From: Microcaldota archaeon
GTDB lineage: Archaea; Micrarchaeota; Micrarchaeia; Burarchaeales; Burarchaeaceae
Assembly: GCA_003660965.1 (NCBI GenBank)
Contig: QMVF01000008.1
Coordinates: 1-12,209, forward strand
Length of the DNA stretch: 12,209 nt
Direction of reading: 5' to 3'
Shown here: one piece after another, positions 5,867 through 12,198 of the stretch
Layout: each line of letters opens with the position of its first letter
Numbering within the stretch: the first letter of the stretch is position 1
Translations under genes and position numbers: made by a program
The notes under the pieces: model-generated
Databases searched by the model: none
The model's input: only the letters and a program-made list of their open reading frames with translations
What the model was told of the DNA's origin: nothing

Positions 5867-6798
5867 TATTTCAGCCTTTGTAGTGCGAGCTTAGAGCATA
5901 AATCTAGAGCCTCATCCAGCCTGTCTGCATTCGGACCTGTTGCACCGGCTGCACCAGGGTGGCCGCCTCCGCTTCCGCCTAATAGTTTGCCTGCTTCAGC
6001 CATTATGTCAGTCAACTTCACCTTAGGTGCAAGCCTCAGGGAAGTTCGGGCTGAAATGCGCGCATCCCTGCCAGCATAGCCTACGAATGAGACATTTGCA
6101 CCCAGCTCTAAAAGGGATTCTGCTGCATATGATTCAAATGAATTTACCCGCGAGGTTGCAACTAAATAGTCGCCCTGCCTATCAATTTTTGCTCGCTGGC
6201 ATGCTTTCAGAACAGCCATTCGCTGTGAAAGGTTGCGGGGCATTTCAAGCAGACCCATGAGGTCTTTGTATTCAATCTCAGCAAGCTTCAAAAGCTCGCC
6301 CATGTAGGTAAAGGTGCGCTCGTGTGAGTTTCTGAAATTTGCAGAATCAAGAATTATGCCTGCTGCTAGCAGCAGCGCAATTTCTGGCTCTAAAGAAAAT
6401 TTCTTTTCCCGCAGGTATTCATAAACTATTTCGCAGGTTGAGGAATAGCTTTCATCTATGAACTTGTGCTCAGACTCGATTGGATCACTGTGTGCGGAGT
6501 GATGGTCTATCACTGCATATGTATTTGCAGTTGAAAACCTGCCCATTAAGATGCGTGAGTTGCAGTCTAGAACTATGAGCGCATCACGTTCGCAAGGTTC
6601 ATCAAGTTTTAGGCCAGCATGCTCAAGCAGCTTTCTTGAAAGCGCAGTTATGCTGTCTGCTGGTACAACTGACGCTTTGCCTAAATAGCTCTTAAGCGCA
6701 AATGCAGCCCCCAGCCCATCCGGATCGCCTAGGGAGTGGGAAGTTAGAACTGTGCGCTTTCCCTTCAGCGCTTCTAAAAAGCCGAGGTCAGCAGCCAT
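5866..6798 (-). CDS. DHH/DHHA1 family phosphoesterase
   Basis: The 310-residue product is a cytosolic metal-dependent phosphoesterase related to RecJ and to NrnA nano-RNases. Visible motifs are SHSLGDPDG (His21, Asp25, Asp27), LDCN with Asp78, the signature DHH at 98-100, ILDSANF with Asp151, and the C-terminal DHHA1 substrate-binding motif GGGHPGAAG at 277-285. All metal ligands expected for the family are present, so it is probably active. The substrate (single-stranded DNA, short RNA oligonucleotides or a cyclic dinucleotide product) cannot be told apart from the sequence. Its place directly after prefoldin beta at the end of the exosome gene block favours a role in clearing short RNAs, which is inference. 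The start at 6798 lacks a strong ribosome-binding site. It lies 10 bases after the preceding stop. Confidence 0.88.
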   Translation of the reverse strand: MAADLGFLEALKGKRTVLTSHSLGDPDGLGAAFALKSYLGKASVVPADSITALSRKLLEHAGLKLDEPCERDALIVLDCNSRILMGRFSTANTYAVIDHHSAHSDPIESEHKFIDESYSSTCEIVYEYLREKKFSLEPEIALLLAAGIILDSANFRNSHERTFTYMGELLKLAEIEYKDLMGLLEMPRNLSQRMAVLKACQRAKIDRQGDYLVATSRVNSFESYAAESLLELGANVSFVGYAGRDARISARTSLRLAPKVKLTDIMAEAGKLLGGSGGGHPGAAGATGPNADRLDEALDLCSKLALQRLK

Positions 6799-6808
6799 GG
6801 AACCGTGC

Positions 6809-7150
6809 CTATAGTTTCTTATTGAGTACTGATTCCAGCTCGCTCTTCAGCGCTTCCGCGCGCTGGCGTATAGTATCCTCCTGCTTTGCAAGCGTGTTCA
6901 TGCGTACGTTTATGAGCTCCTTCTTTTCAGTAAGATCTTTTCGTGCATCATCCTTGCTGGACTTGATCATAATAAGACCTGCATTCAAATAAAGCTCGCC
7001 GCTTGCCTTTTCAAGCTCCTGCAGTGCAAAATCAGCATCCCTCATCTGCATCTGATACTGCTGTTTCTGATACCTCATGAACTGAAGCTGTGCCTGTATT
7101 GATTGAAATTCTGCAATTTTTTTCTGCGTTTCTGGAGAAAGTTCAGCCAT
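6809..7150 (-). CDS. pfdB: prefoldin subunit beta
   Basis: Prefoldin is a hexamer (two alpha, four beta) that captures unfolded proteins and hands them to the thermosome. The 113-residue product has the beta-subunit layout. An N-terminal coiled-coil helix (about 8-50) is rich in Gln, Lys and Glu. A short beta-hairpin segment follows with SGELYLNAGLIMIKSS (about 50-67). A second coiled-coil helix runs to the C-terminus. The ATG at 7150 is chosen because GAGGTG lies five bases upstream. The TTG directly before it is less likely. The gene lies nine bases after pcc1. The pcc1-prefoldin beta pairing is common in archaeal exosome gene blocks, which supports the call. Confidence 0.92.
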   Translation of the reverse strand: MAELSPETQKKIAEFQSIQAQLQFMRYQKQQYQMQMRDADFALQELEKASGELYLNAGLIMIKSSKDDARKDLTEKKELINVRMNTLAKQEDTIRQRAEALKSELESVLNKKL

Positions 7151-7159
7151 CAAAACACC

Positions 7160-7411
7160 TCATGTTTTCTTTTCAAGCACATCAGACACTGCACCCATTA
7201 CCTGCAGATGGCGCAAGTACGTGTTGAGCGTGGCCCTCATTGCTACAATATCGTCTGCCTGAATTAATATTGTAAGGGAACGGTTTTTTATCCTTACCTT
7301 TGCGCTCCCCCGCTTTTTGAAGGAAGTTTCGTGCTTCAGAATTGCGCCCGCACGCTTGGCATCGGCTGCAGAACCGAAATGAACCGTGAGTTTGCAATCA
7401 GAGTGCGGCAT
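7160..7411 (-). CDS. pcc1: KEOPS complex subunit Pcc1
   Basis: Pcc1 forms the dimer at the centre of the KEOPS complex (Kae1, Bud32, Cgi121, Pcc1), which adds threonylcarbamoyl to A37 of tRNAs that read ANN codons. The 83-residue product shows the family's simple alpha-beta pattern: KLTVHFGS, a helix AADAKRAGAILKHET, strands AKVRIKNRSLTILIQ, and the most conserved segment ADDIVAMRATLNTYLRHL. The ATG at 7411 is preferred because GGTGA lies seven bases upstream. A TTG at 7432 would overlap the rpoP stop codon. It sits between rpoP and prefoldin beta, its usual neighbourhood. Identity is supported by both sequence and context. Confidence 0.9.
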   Translation of the reverse strand: MPHSDCKLTVHFGSAADAKRAGAILKHETSFKKRGSAKVRIKNRSLTILIQADDIVAMRATLNTYLRHLQVMGAVSDVLEKKT

Positions 7412-7428
7412 TTGGGCTTCACCAGAGT

Positions 7429-7560
7429 TCAATCAGTCTTAATGTCCCGGGTAATGGGCTGGCGCTTTTTGAACAGGATGCGGGAGCCGCACTTCGGACA
7501 CCGTATGAATGAAGGGTCGAGTTCAGGTATTTCTTCCTCACATTTCCAACAGGTGTACAT
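7429..7560 (-). CDS. rpoP: DNA-directed RNA polymerase subunit P (Rpb12-like zinc ribbon)
   Basis: This 43-codon gene is easily missed because of its length. Translated from the ATG at 7560 it begins MYTCWKCEEEIPE, continues FIRCPKCGSRILFKKR, and ends in a TGA at 7429-7431. The four zinc ligands are Cys4, Cys7, Cys21 and Cys24, and the RCPxCGSRIL segment is the hallmark of archaeal subunit P and eukaryotic Rpb12. The protein helps hold the Rpo3/Rpo10 assembly platform of RNA polymerase. A very strong GGAGTGAT motif lies three bases before the ATG. The gene fits between rpl37ae (four-base gap) and pcc1 (17-base gap), the standard order in archaea. It is slightly shorter than the usual 45-50 residues. 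Confidence 0.93.
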   Translation of the reverse strand: MYTCWKCEEEIPELDPSFIRCPKCGSRILFKKRQPITRDIKTD

Positions 7561-7564
7561 AAAA

Positions 7565-7813
7565 TCACTCCTTCTTGCGCGCTCGCATATCATCAAGTGC
7601 CTTGGTTCCGATCTGGCCCATGGGCGTGGTCAGGGAATAGGCGCCGCCTGCGAATACCTTTTTGCATGACCTGCACTTCCATTTAGCATTTGAAATGCGC
7701 CTTACAGCCCTCTTGCCGCAGACTGGGCAGGGGTAGCTTGCACGCTTCAGCTTGTCCGCTGAATCAGCCCGCTTTCTGAGCTCTGAACCAGATCTTACAT
7801 CTCTATTTACCAT
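7565..7813 (-). CDS. rpl37ae: 50S ribosomal protein L37Ae (eL43)
   Basis: This is a small zinc-ribbon protein of the large ribosomal subunit that binds 23S rRNA. The 82-residue product carries Cys29, Cys32, Cys47 and Cys50 in the pattern CPVCGK then WKCRSCKKVFAGGAYSLTTP, which is diagnostic of the family. The N-terminal arm before the zinc ribbon looks shorter than in typical archaeal homologues. The start at 7813 is forced, because the codon just before it in frame is a stop. No clear Shine-Dalgarno motif precedes it, so translation may depend on a short leader from the internal promoter proposed at 7848-7860 or on coupling. It lies between rrp42 and rpoP as in other archaea. Confidence 0.93.
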   Translation of the reverse strand: MVNRDVRSGSELRKRADSADKLKRASYPCPVCGKRAVRRISNAKWKCRSCKKVFAGGAYSLTTPMGQIGTKALDDMRARKKE

Positions 7814-7847
7814 TTAACCGCCAATCGTGCCTCTTTTTGTACCTCAT

Positions 7848-7860
7848 AATATTATTTAAG
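7848..7860 (-). promoter_or_regulatory. possible internal TATA element before rpl37ae
   Basis: The minus strand reads CTTAAATAATATT, overlapping the rrp42 stop codon, with its centre about 40 bases before the rpl37ae ATG. It falls in the largest gap (42 bases) of the superoperon. A start about 26 bases downstream would leave a 13-base leader. It could boost rpl37ae, rpoP, pcc1, pfdB and the genes after them independently of the upstream proteasome and exosome genes. It is a pattern match only. Confidence 0.3.
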
Positions 7861-8662
7861 CTTTCAACTTGCCCCTCAGCTCCTCTCCTTTCTTAAGAGC
7901 AAGGTCCATGCAGTAGTCAAGCTCAGCGCGGCTAAGGCCACCGCCTCCTGATTTCTGGCATGCGCATATGTGGTCCTTTACAGTAGCTATGGTGAGCTTT
8001 GAGTCAAGGCTCACCTCCTCAGCATAGCACGGGTCCAGTATAATCTTATCTGCTATCTTTCCAAATGTGCAGGAAAGGGCAGTTGCCTTCGATGGCAGCG
8101 GCCCTGTCTTCTCCTCCCTTACTATCTGCCCATCCTCGTACTTGGGCAGCTGGGTGTTCAGAATGGCACTCATTGCCGCAAGCCCTGCAGCATCCTGCAA
8201 GTTACCGTCATGGTCTATAACATATATGTCCAAGAAGGTGATCCACACTTTGGGCCTTCCCTCTTCATCCTCGCCCAAAGAGAGGGATGCGATGTCAACT
8301 GCATTCGCGCTCCTTATTCCCCTGTCCACTACGCGCGCAAGCTCAATCGAATCCTCGCGCGGAGGGCCTGACTCAAAGGTTGAGGATGCGAGGGGGAGGA
8401 ATTCCGCATTGGTCATCAGAATGCCCTCGGAGGGCCTGTCTGGAAATGGTGAGCCCACTCCTATCTTAACTCCAACCAGCACCTCACTCTTACCGATTCT
8501 GGCGCGGGCAGAGCCCTCTGCAGAAGTTATCATACCCTGCTCGACCTCAACTTTCCTGTACTCATCGAAAGCGCGGTTGTCTATTCGCTTGTTCTGCTTG
8601 ACCATATCGCGAATATAGCCTCTTTTTATTTGGTCAAGTACGTCTAAAACTGCCATGCTCAT
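7856..8662 (-). CDS. rrp42: exosome complex component Rrp42
   Basis: Rrp42 is the non-catalytic RNase PH-fold subunit that pairs with Rrp41 in the hexameric ring of the archaeal exosome, which degrades RNA 3' to 5' using phosphate and can add A-rich tails. The 268-residue product contains the family segments NKRIDNRAFDEYRKVEVE, SEGSARARIGKSEVLVGVKI-like strands, PFPDRPSEGIL, and REDSIELARVVDRGIRSA, and it ends in a helical KKGEELRGKL tail. Length is normal for Rrp42 (about 260-275). The ATG at 8662 overlaps the rrp41 stop as TGATG and has GGAGG four bases upstream. A second ATG at 8656 is possible. Close coupling with rrp41 matches the 1:1 stoichiometry of the ring. Confidence 0.94.
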   Translation of the reverse strand: MSMAVLDVLDQIKRGYIRDMVKQNKRIDNRAFDEYRKVEVEQGMITSAEGSARARIGKSEVLVGVKIGVGSPFPDRPSEGILMTNAEFLPLASSTFESGPPREDSIELARVVDRGIRSANAVDIASLSLGEDEEGRPKVWITFLDIYVIDHDGNLQDAAGLAAMSAILNTQLPKYEDGQIVREEKTGPLPSKATALSCTFGKIADKIILDPCYAEEVSLDSKLTIATVKDHICACQKSGGGGLSRAELDYCMDLALKKGEELRGKLKA

Positions 8663-9411
8663 CAATCCTCCTTGGCTTCAACCTCTTGCTTTTTGGATTC
8701 ATAGACCCGCTTTAGTGCCTCCACCTGCAGCTGATGGACTTTTTCGCACGCCTTTGTACCCATGTCAAGAGCCTGGTTTATCTGCTCCTTTGTGAGCACG
8801 CCGTCCATCTGGAACAGCATGAGCTCCTTGTTCCTTCCAGCCAGTGCAAACGGTATGTCGCTGTCCCCATAATTGTCCTCAACTCCTGTTAAGTCGAGTG
8901 CAATCTGGTCATTTATCTTTCCAACTGCAACTGCGCTCACCAAGTCCTTCATTGGTATGCCTGCATCTGCAAGCGCAACTGAAGCTGCAACCAGCGATGC
9001 GCATCTGGTGCCCCCGTCTGCTTCCAGAACTTCAACTGTAAGCTCGATCATTGTTTGTGGAAATTGCTCGAGCAGAACTCTGCTCTCAAATGCCTCCCGT
9101 ATTACCTTGGAAAGCTCGATTGAGCGCCTGTTGGGCCCGGCCCTTCCATGATCCGAGGTGGAGAAGGGCGCGAGCCTGTATCTGCTCTTTATTATTGCCC
9201 TGTAAGGGTCCATCATGCGCTTTGGGTGGCAGGGCCTTGGACCGAATACGCCTGCAATCACCTTGTTCTTACCCCATTCAATATAGGCTGAACCGTCTGC
9301 ATTGTTGAGAACCGAGGCAGTTATTTTTACAGGCCTCAGCTCGTCAAGAGCCCTTCCATCCAGCCGTTTTCCATCTACCATAAGTTCCTTTGTAGTAGCT
9401 CCTCCAACCAT
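8662..9411 (-). CDS. rrp41: exosome complex component Rrp41 (catalytic RNase PH subunit)
   Basis: Rrp41 is the phosphorolytic active subunit of the archaeal exosome. The 249-residue product has the start DGKRLDGRALDELRPVKI, the phosphate/RNA-contacting GPNRRSIELSKVIREA (Arg95, Arg96), the LEADGGTRCAS segment near 129-139, and the catalytic loop EDNYGDSDIPFA with Asp179 and Asp185 six residues apart, as in characterised archaeal Rrp41. Catalytic residues appear intact. The ATG at 9411 has GGTGAT three bases upstream, deciding the start over the in-frame ATG at 9381. It lies four bases after rrp4 and overlaps rrp42 by one base, so all three exosome subunits should be translated from one message. 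Confidence 0.95.
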   Translation of the reverse strand: MVGGATTKELMVDGKRLDGRALDELRPVKITASVLNNADGSAYIEWGKNKVIAGVFGPRPCHPKRMMDPYRAIIKSRYRLAPFSTSDHGRAGPNRRSIELSKVIREAFESRVLLEQFPQTMIELTVEVLEADGGTRCASLVAASVALADAGIPMKDLVSAVAVGKINDQIALDLTGVEDNYGDSDIPFALAGRNKELMLFQMDGVLTKEQINQALDMGTKACEKVHQLQVEALKRVYESKKQEVEAKED

Positions 9412-9415
9412 TCAA

Positions 9416-10033
9416 TCACCCTTTAGTATCGCCAGATTCCTTTTTCATGAATTCCGCGACTCTGTCTGTAAGACCGCTGGTGTGAGCCTCACGCTCCACC
9501 ATGAGAATTGCCCGCACTGCAAGCGCTATATTGCCTCCCTTAAGCCAGATTCTTCCATTCCTTCCAACCAAAATTTCGCTTCCAGAGCCCTTCATAATAG
9601 TATCGAGCATTGAATTTCTCTTCCCTATAATCCTAGGCACCTTTACCGAGCTAACCTCAAGAATTTCGCCTCCCAGCAGGCGCTTTGGAGTTTTCAGATC
9701 GATTCTTTTAGCCTCGTCAATTTTTTCAACCTGTGCAGCAACCACATCCCCCAATGCGAATTCAGTTTTGGTCATTTTTGAGAGTATGAAGCCAGGATAT
9801 GGGCATTTTATATCAACATCATTCCCAGCATATTTTACAGACTGCACAACCCCGATCACCCAATCGCCAGGCTGGGGCATGTACTTTCCCTTGAGTGCAA
9901 TCACTCTGCTCCCCTTTTCATCAGCAAGCCCTACCACAGTTGACCTGAGCTTTCCCTCCTCTGAGTAGGCGTGAAGCCCGGGCTTTTTGCCCTCGCTTAT
10001 AGTTTCTCCGGGTACTACGAGTTTTCCTGCCAT
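9416..10033 (-). CDS. rrp4: exosome complex RNA-binding subunit Rrp4
   Basis: Rrp4 forms the RNA-binding cap on the exosome ring. The 205-residue product has an N-terminal domain (about 1-52, opening KLVVPGETI), an S1 domain (about 56-115) with GDWVIGVVQSV and VDIKCPYPGF, and a KH domain (about 120-185) with KVPRIIGKRNSML and EILVGRNGRIWLKG. Two features look divergent. The KH GxxG loop reads GKRN, losing the second Gly, and the S1 domain is about a dozen residues shorter than I recall for other archaea between its VDI strand and the LGDVV strand. The ATG at 10033 has GGTGGT three bases upstream. A TTG at 10057 would overlap the SBDS end and is rejected. It lies between SBDS and rrp41 as usual. 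Confidence 0.93.
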   Translation of the reverse strand: MAGKLVVPGETISEGKKPGLHAYSEEGKLRSTVVGLADEKGSRVIALKGKYMPQPGDWVIGVVQSVKYAGNDVDIKCPYPGFILSKMTKTEFALGDVVAAQVEKIDEAKRIDLKTPKRLLGGEILEVSSVKVPRIIGKRNSMLDTIMKGSGSEILVGRNGRIWLKGGNIALAVRAILMVEREAHTSGLTDRVAEFMKKESGDTKG

Positions 10034-10049
10034 AAAACCACCATGAGCA

Positions 10050-10742
10050 TCAATCAAGAACCTTGGTTTCCACCCTTCCGCTTGTAAGCTTATTTATCCT
10101 ATCGTAAAAGGTTCCCTGCATGCCTGCTGAAATTTCAACAACAGCTATGAGCGAACCATCCTTCTGCCATTCATCCTTCTGCATGTTGAACTCCTTGAGC
10201 ACCCCGTATGATTTTGGTGCATATTCAGGGGGAACCTTTACAGCTATGCGTAGCTTTTCAAATTTCAGAGGCAGAAGGGGCCTGAGTGCGCTTACTACAG
10301 ATTCCATCTGGCTTTCCGCATCCTTGAATGCGTCTATGTGCACCTTAGCTTCATCAAGCGCCTTTTCAATGCGCTGAGGAGGGTGGGGTGCCTTTGTGCG
10401 CGGGTCAATTGCCTCGCGCGCAATCAATGCAACTATCTGCTTCTTCTTCTCCTCAAGCATCTTCCTGCGCTGGTCTGTAGTCAGTTGAATCTCACCTCTC
10501 TCAAATATCTGCTTTGCTATTTCATTAATGTCAGTTGATTTGAAAACCTTCTGCAGGGTTTCATTCTTGTGCCTGTCCCCCTTCTTCGCATCTTTGAATA
10601 CCTCCTCTACAATCAGCACATTCACTAAATCTGTTTTCTTGCCGGTTTTGTACATATAGGCAAGGTCTGGATCTACCAGAAGTTCGAAGTGCTCCCCCTG
10701 TGCATCCAAATGTGCTATTATCGCGTTTTCCAATGACGACAT
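10050..10742 (-). CDS. sdo1: ribosome maturation protein SBDS (Sdo1)
   Basis: The SBDS/Sdo1 family works with an EF-2-like GTPase in late maturation of the large ribosomal subunit by displacing the anti-association factor aIF6. The eukaryotic mechanism is well described; the archaeal one is taken by homology. The 230-residue product has the full three-domain length. An N-terminal FYSH domain (about 1-90) includes [18 protein letters not shown] and [20 protein letters not shown] helical middle domain contains [26 protein letters not shown] sequence. The C-terminal ferredoxin-like domain contains [11 protein letters not shown] and [15 protein letters not shown]. The ATG at 10742 follows the psmA stop by 22 bases with GAGGG five bases before the ATG. 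Position between psmA and rrp4 is standard in archaea. Confidence 0.95.
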   Translation of the reverse strand: MSSLENAIIAHLDAQGEHFELLVDPDLAYMYKTGKKTDLVNVLIVEEVFKDAKKGDRHKNETLQKVFKSTDINEIAKQIFERGEIQLTTDQRRKMLEEKKKQIVALIAREAIDPRTKAPHPPQRIEKALDEAKVHIDAFKDAESQMESVVSALRPLLPLKFEKLRIAVKVPPEYAPKSYGVLKEFNMQKDEWQKDGSLIAVVEISAGMQGTFYDRINKLTSGRVETKVLD

Positions 10743-10764
10743 AAAATGCCCTCAGCGGGCAGGC

Positions 10765-11472
10765 CTAAAGGTATTTTGCAACTTCCTCTGGCTCAAGAAC
10801 TTTGAAATCTTTGGAGGCCTTGGTAGCTATTGCTATATCCACATTCTCGGGCTTGAACTTCACGTTTTCGCTCTTCTTAAGCGCCTTCAATGCCAGTGCA
10901 ATTCCTTCATCCACTTTCAAACCATCCTTATACTCCTTTTCAAAATAGGCCTCTGAATCCTTTTTGCCTGACCCAATAGCATCAGCCTTATAACCTGTCA
11001 ATGCGCCGCTCGGCTCAGCCTCGTAAAGGCGGGGCTCTCCATCGACGCCTGCAACCAGCAGGGAAACACCGAAAGGCCTTATTCCTCCATACTGAGTGTA
11101 AATCTGCATCAAATCGCAAAGGTGCCTGCTGAGCTGCTCAACGGGTATCGGCTCGTTGTACTGAAGCTTGTGCCTCTGCGCCTCCAGCCTTGCTATGTCT
11201 ATCAGCCTGCGCGCATCGGCAACCAGCCCGCTTGCAGTTGCGGCTATGTGGTCATCAATTCTGTAAATCTTCTTCATTGACTCGTAAACTAAAAGCGGTG
11301 AGGTTACATTCTTGTATGCGACCAGAACTACCGCATCCTTGCATATGATTCCTACTGCAGTAGCCCCTCTTCTCACAGCCTCCTTGGCATACTCAACCTG
11401 AAAGAGCCTACCGTCTGGGCTGAATACTGTGATGGCACGATCATAGGCCTGTGGATTTACTGCTGGATACAT
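10765..11472 (-). CDS. psmA: proteasome subunit alpha
   Basis: Seven copies form each outer ring of the archaeal 20S proteasome, gating entry and docking the PAN or Cdc48 ATPase. The 235-residue product begins with the diagnostic alpha-type N-terminus YDRAITVFSPDGRLFQVEY (residues 10-28), whose Tyr-Asp-Arg element forms the gate, followed by the helix EAVRRGATAVGI. Later family segments are ESMKKIYRIDDHIAATASG, IRPFGVSLLVAG and GYKADAIGSGK. It lacks a catalytic N-terminal Thr, as expected for alpha. The ATG at 11472 has GAGGTGA six bases upstream. It heads the exosome superoperon, immediately downstream of a TATA-like promoter, with SBDS next. The C-terminus is short but within the family range. 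Confidence 0.96.
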   Translation of the reverse strand: MYPAVNPQAYDRAITVFSPDGRLFQVEYAKEAVRRGATAVGIICKDAVVLVAYKNVTSPLLVYESMKKIYRIDDHIAATASGLVADARRLIDIARLEAQRHKLQYNEPIPVEQLSRHLCDLMQIYTQYGGIRPFGVSLLVAGVDGEPRLYEAEPSGALTGYKADAIGSGKKDSEAYFEKEYKDGLKVDEGIALALKALKKSENVKFKPENVDIAIATKASKDFKVLEPEEVAKYL

Positions 11473-11520
11473 TCGAATTCACCTCTGTGAGCAGAATACT
11501 GTGAAGTAGTTAGAGCAGCA

Positions 11521-11530
11521 TATATTTAAA
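11521..11530 (-). promoter_or_regulatory. TATA-like promoter of the psmA-exosome superoperon
   Basis: The minus strand reads TTTAAATATA, centred about 53 bases before the psmA ATG. A start site about 26 bases downstream (near 11499) would give a leader of about 27 bases that contains the GAGGTGA ribosome-binding motif. It lies in the 75-base gap after the uncharacterised upstream gene. It is the best TATA candidate for the whole block. Confidence 0.6.
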
Positions 11531-11547
11531 ACAGTTTAGCGCGCTGC

Positions 11548-12198
11548 CTAGGCATCCTCTTGCGCGTGATGGTGGGAAAGATGCATTGAATATGGTCGCG
11601 CAGATGATTCCTGAATCCTGGGCGGAAGCGAGCCCCGTGGCCCGCGCCGGGTCATGTAGGCTTTGTCTGCCTCAGTTACCAACCCTGCTTCGAGCAGCGC
11701 ATAATATGCAGAAGAATGCTTGCATTGCGTCAAGAGCGCTTGGAGGCCGTTGCCCGCGAAGTCTTCTGAGCAAACCAATCGCACATCGCTCGGCTTCAGC
11801 ACCTCATTCACCAGGTAGCGCGTTGCCTTTATTCTGTTCTCCCTACTCTTCCAGATGTTATCTGCCACGGACCGCCTAGTGGCTGAGAGCCAGCCCTGCC
11901 CGTCGAGCCATTTGCGCATCTTTGCCTCCTGAGTGGTCATTATAGTTTCGCCAAACGGTTCGCGATGGCGCATATGCCTCCGCATTCGAAGAAGAATCCT
12001 GTCTGCCTCCCGCTTACCCTGCGGGGGTTGAATGCCATACGCACGCATGCCGGCCACGGCGCCGGTGAAGAAATACCTCTGCAGACAGGTAGGAAAGTTT
12101 TCAAAAGAACCATGGCGCTTGATCAAATACCTCAGATACTCTGCCATCTGAGTCTTGTAGGTCTGAAACCACTGCCTTTCGCGCACTGCAGCAGCCAT
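11548..12198 (-). CDS. uncharacterised Arg-rich protein, possibly truncated by the window edge
   Basis: I do not recognise this 216-residue product. It is basic and rich in Arg, with an Arg/His-rich segment near 63-80 (RILLRMRRHMRHREP), two tryptophan-containing helical stretches (around WLDGQGWLSATRRSVADNIWKSR), an alanine/leucine helix SSAYYALLEAGLV, and a His-rich tail HLSHHHAQEDA. No signal peptide, membrane helix or known catalytic motif is visible, so a cytosolic nucleic-acid-binding protein is a guess from charge only. The ATG at 12198 is 11 bases from the window edge with no in-frame stop before it, so the real start may be further upstream. In many archaea this place next to psmA is held by RNase P subunits; nothing here resembles Pop5 or Rpp30. 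The coding call rests on length, absence of a better frame, and good fit to strand and spacing. Confidence 0.6.
   Translation of the reverse strand: MAAAVRERQWFQTYKTQMAEYLRYLIKRHGSFENFPTCLQRYFFTGAVAGMRAYGIQPPQGKREADRILLRMRRHMRHREPFGETIMTTQEAKMRKWLDGQGWLSATRRSVADNIWKSRENRIKATRYLVNEVLKPSDVRLVCSEDFAGNGLQALLTQCKHSSAYYALLEAGLVTEADKAYMTRRGPRGSLPPRIQESSARPYSMHLSHHHAQEDA

Noticed and set aside
7803..7847. Fourteen-codon ORF (MRYKKRHDW...) in the gap before rpl37ae
   Set aside because: It has no ribosome-binding motif, would lie largely upstream of the predicted transcript start, and overlaps the rpl37ae start; too short to support as a gene.
8067..8618. Long open frame on the plus strand (183 codons) opposite rrp42
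   Set aside because: It is antisense to a clearly conserved exosome gene, has no ribosome-binding motif of note and a low-complexity Ser/Thr/Pro product typical of a shadow frame.
9501..9968. Plus-strand open frame of 155 codons opposite rrp4
   Set aside because: It is the mirror of a conserved KH/S1 protein gene and the translation matches no recognisable family.
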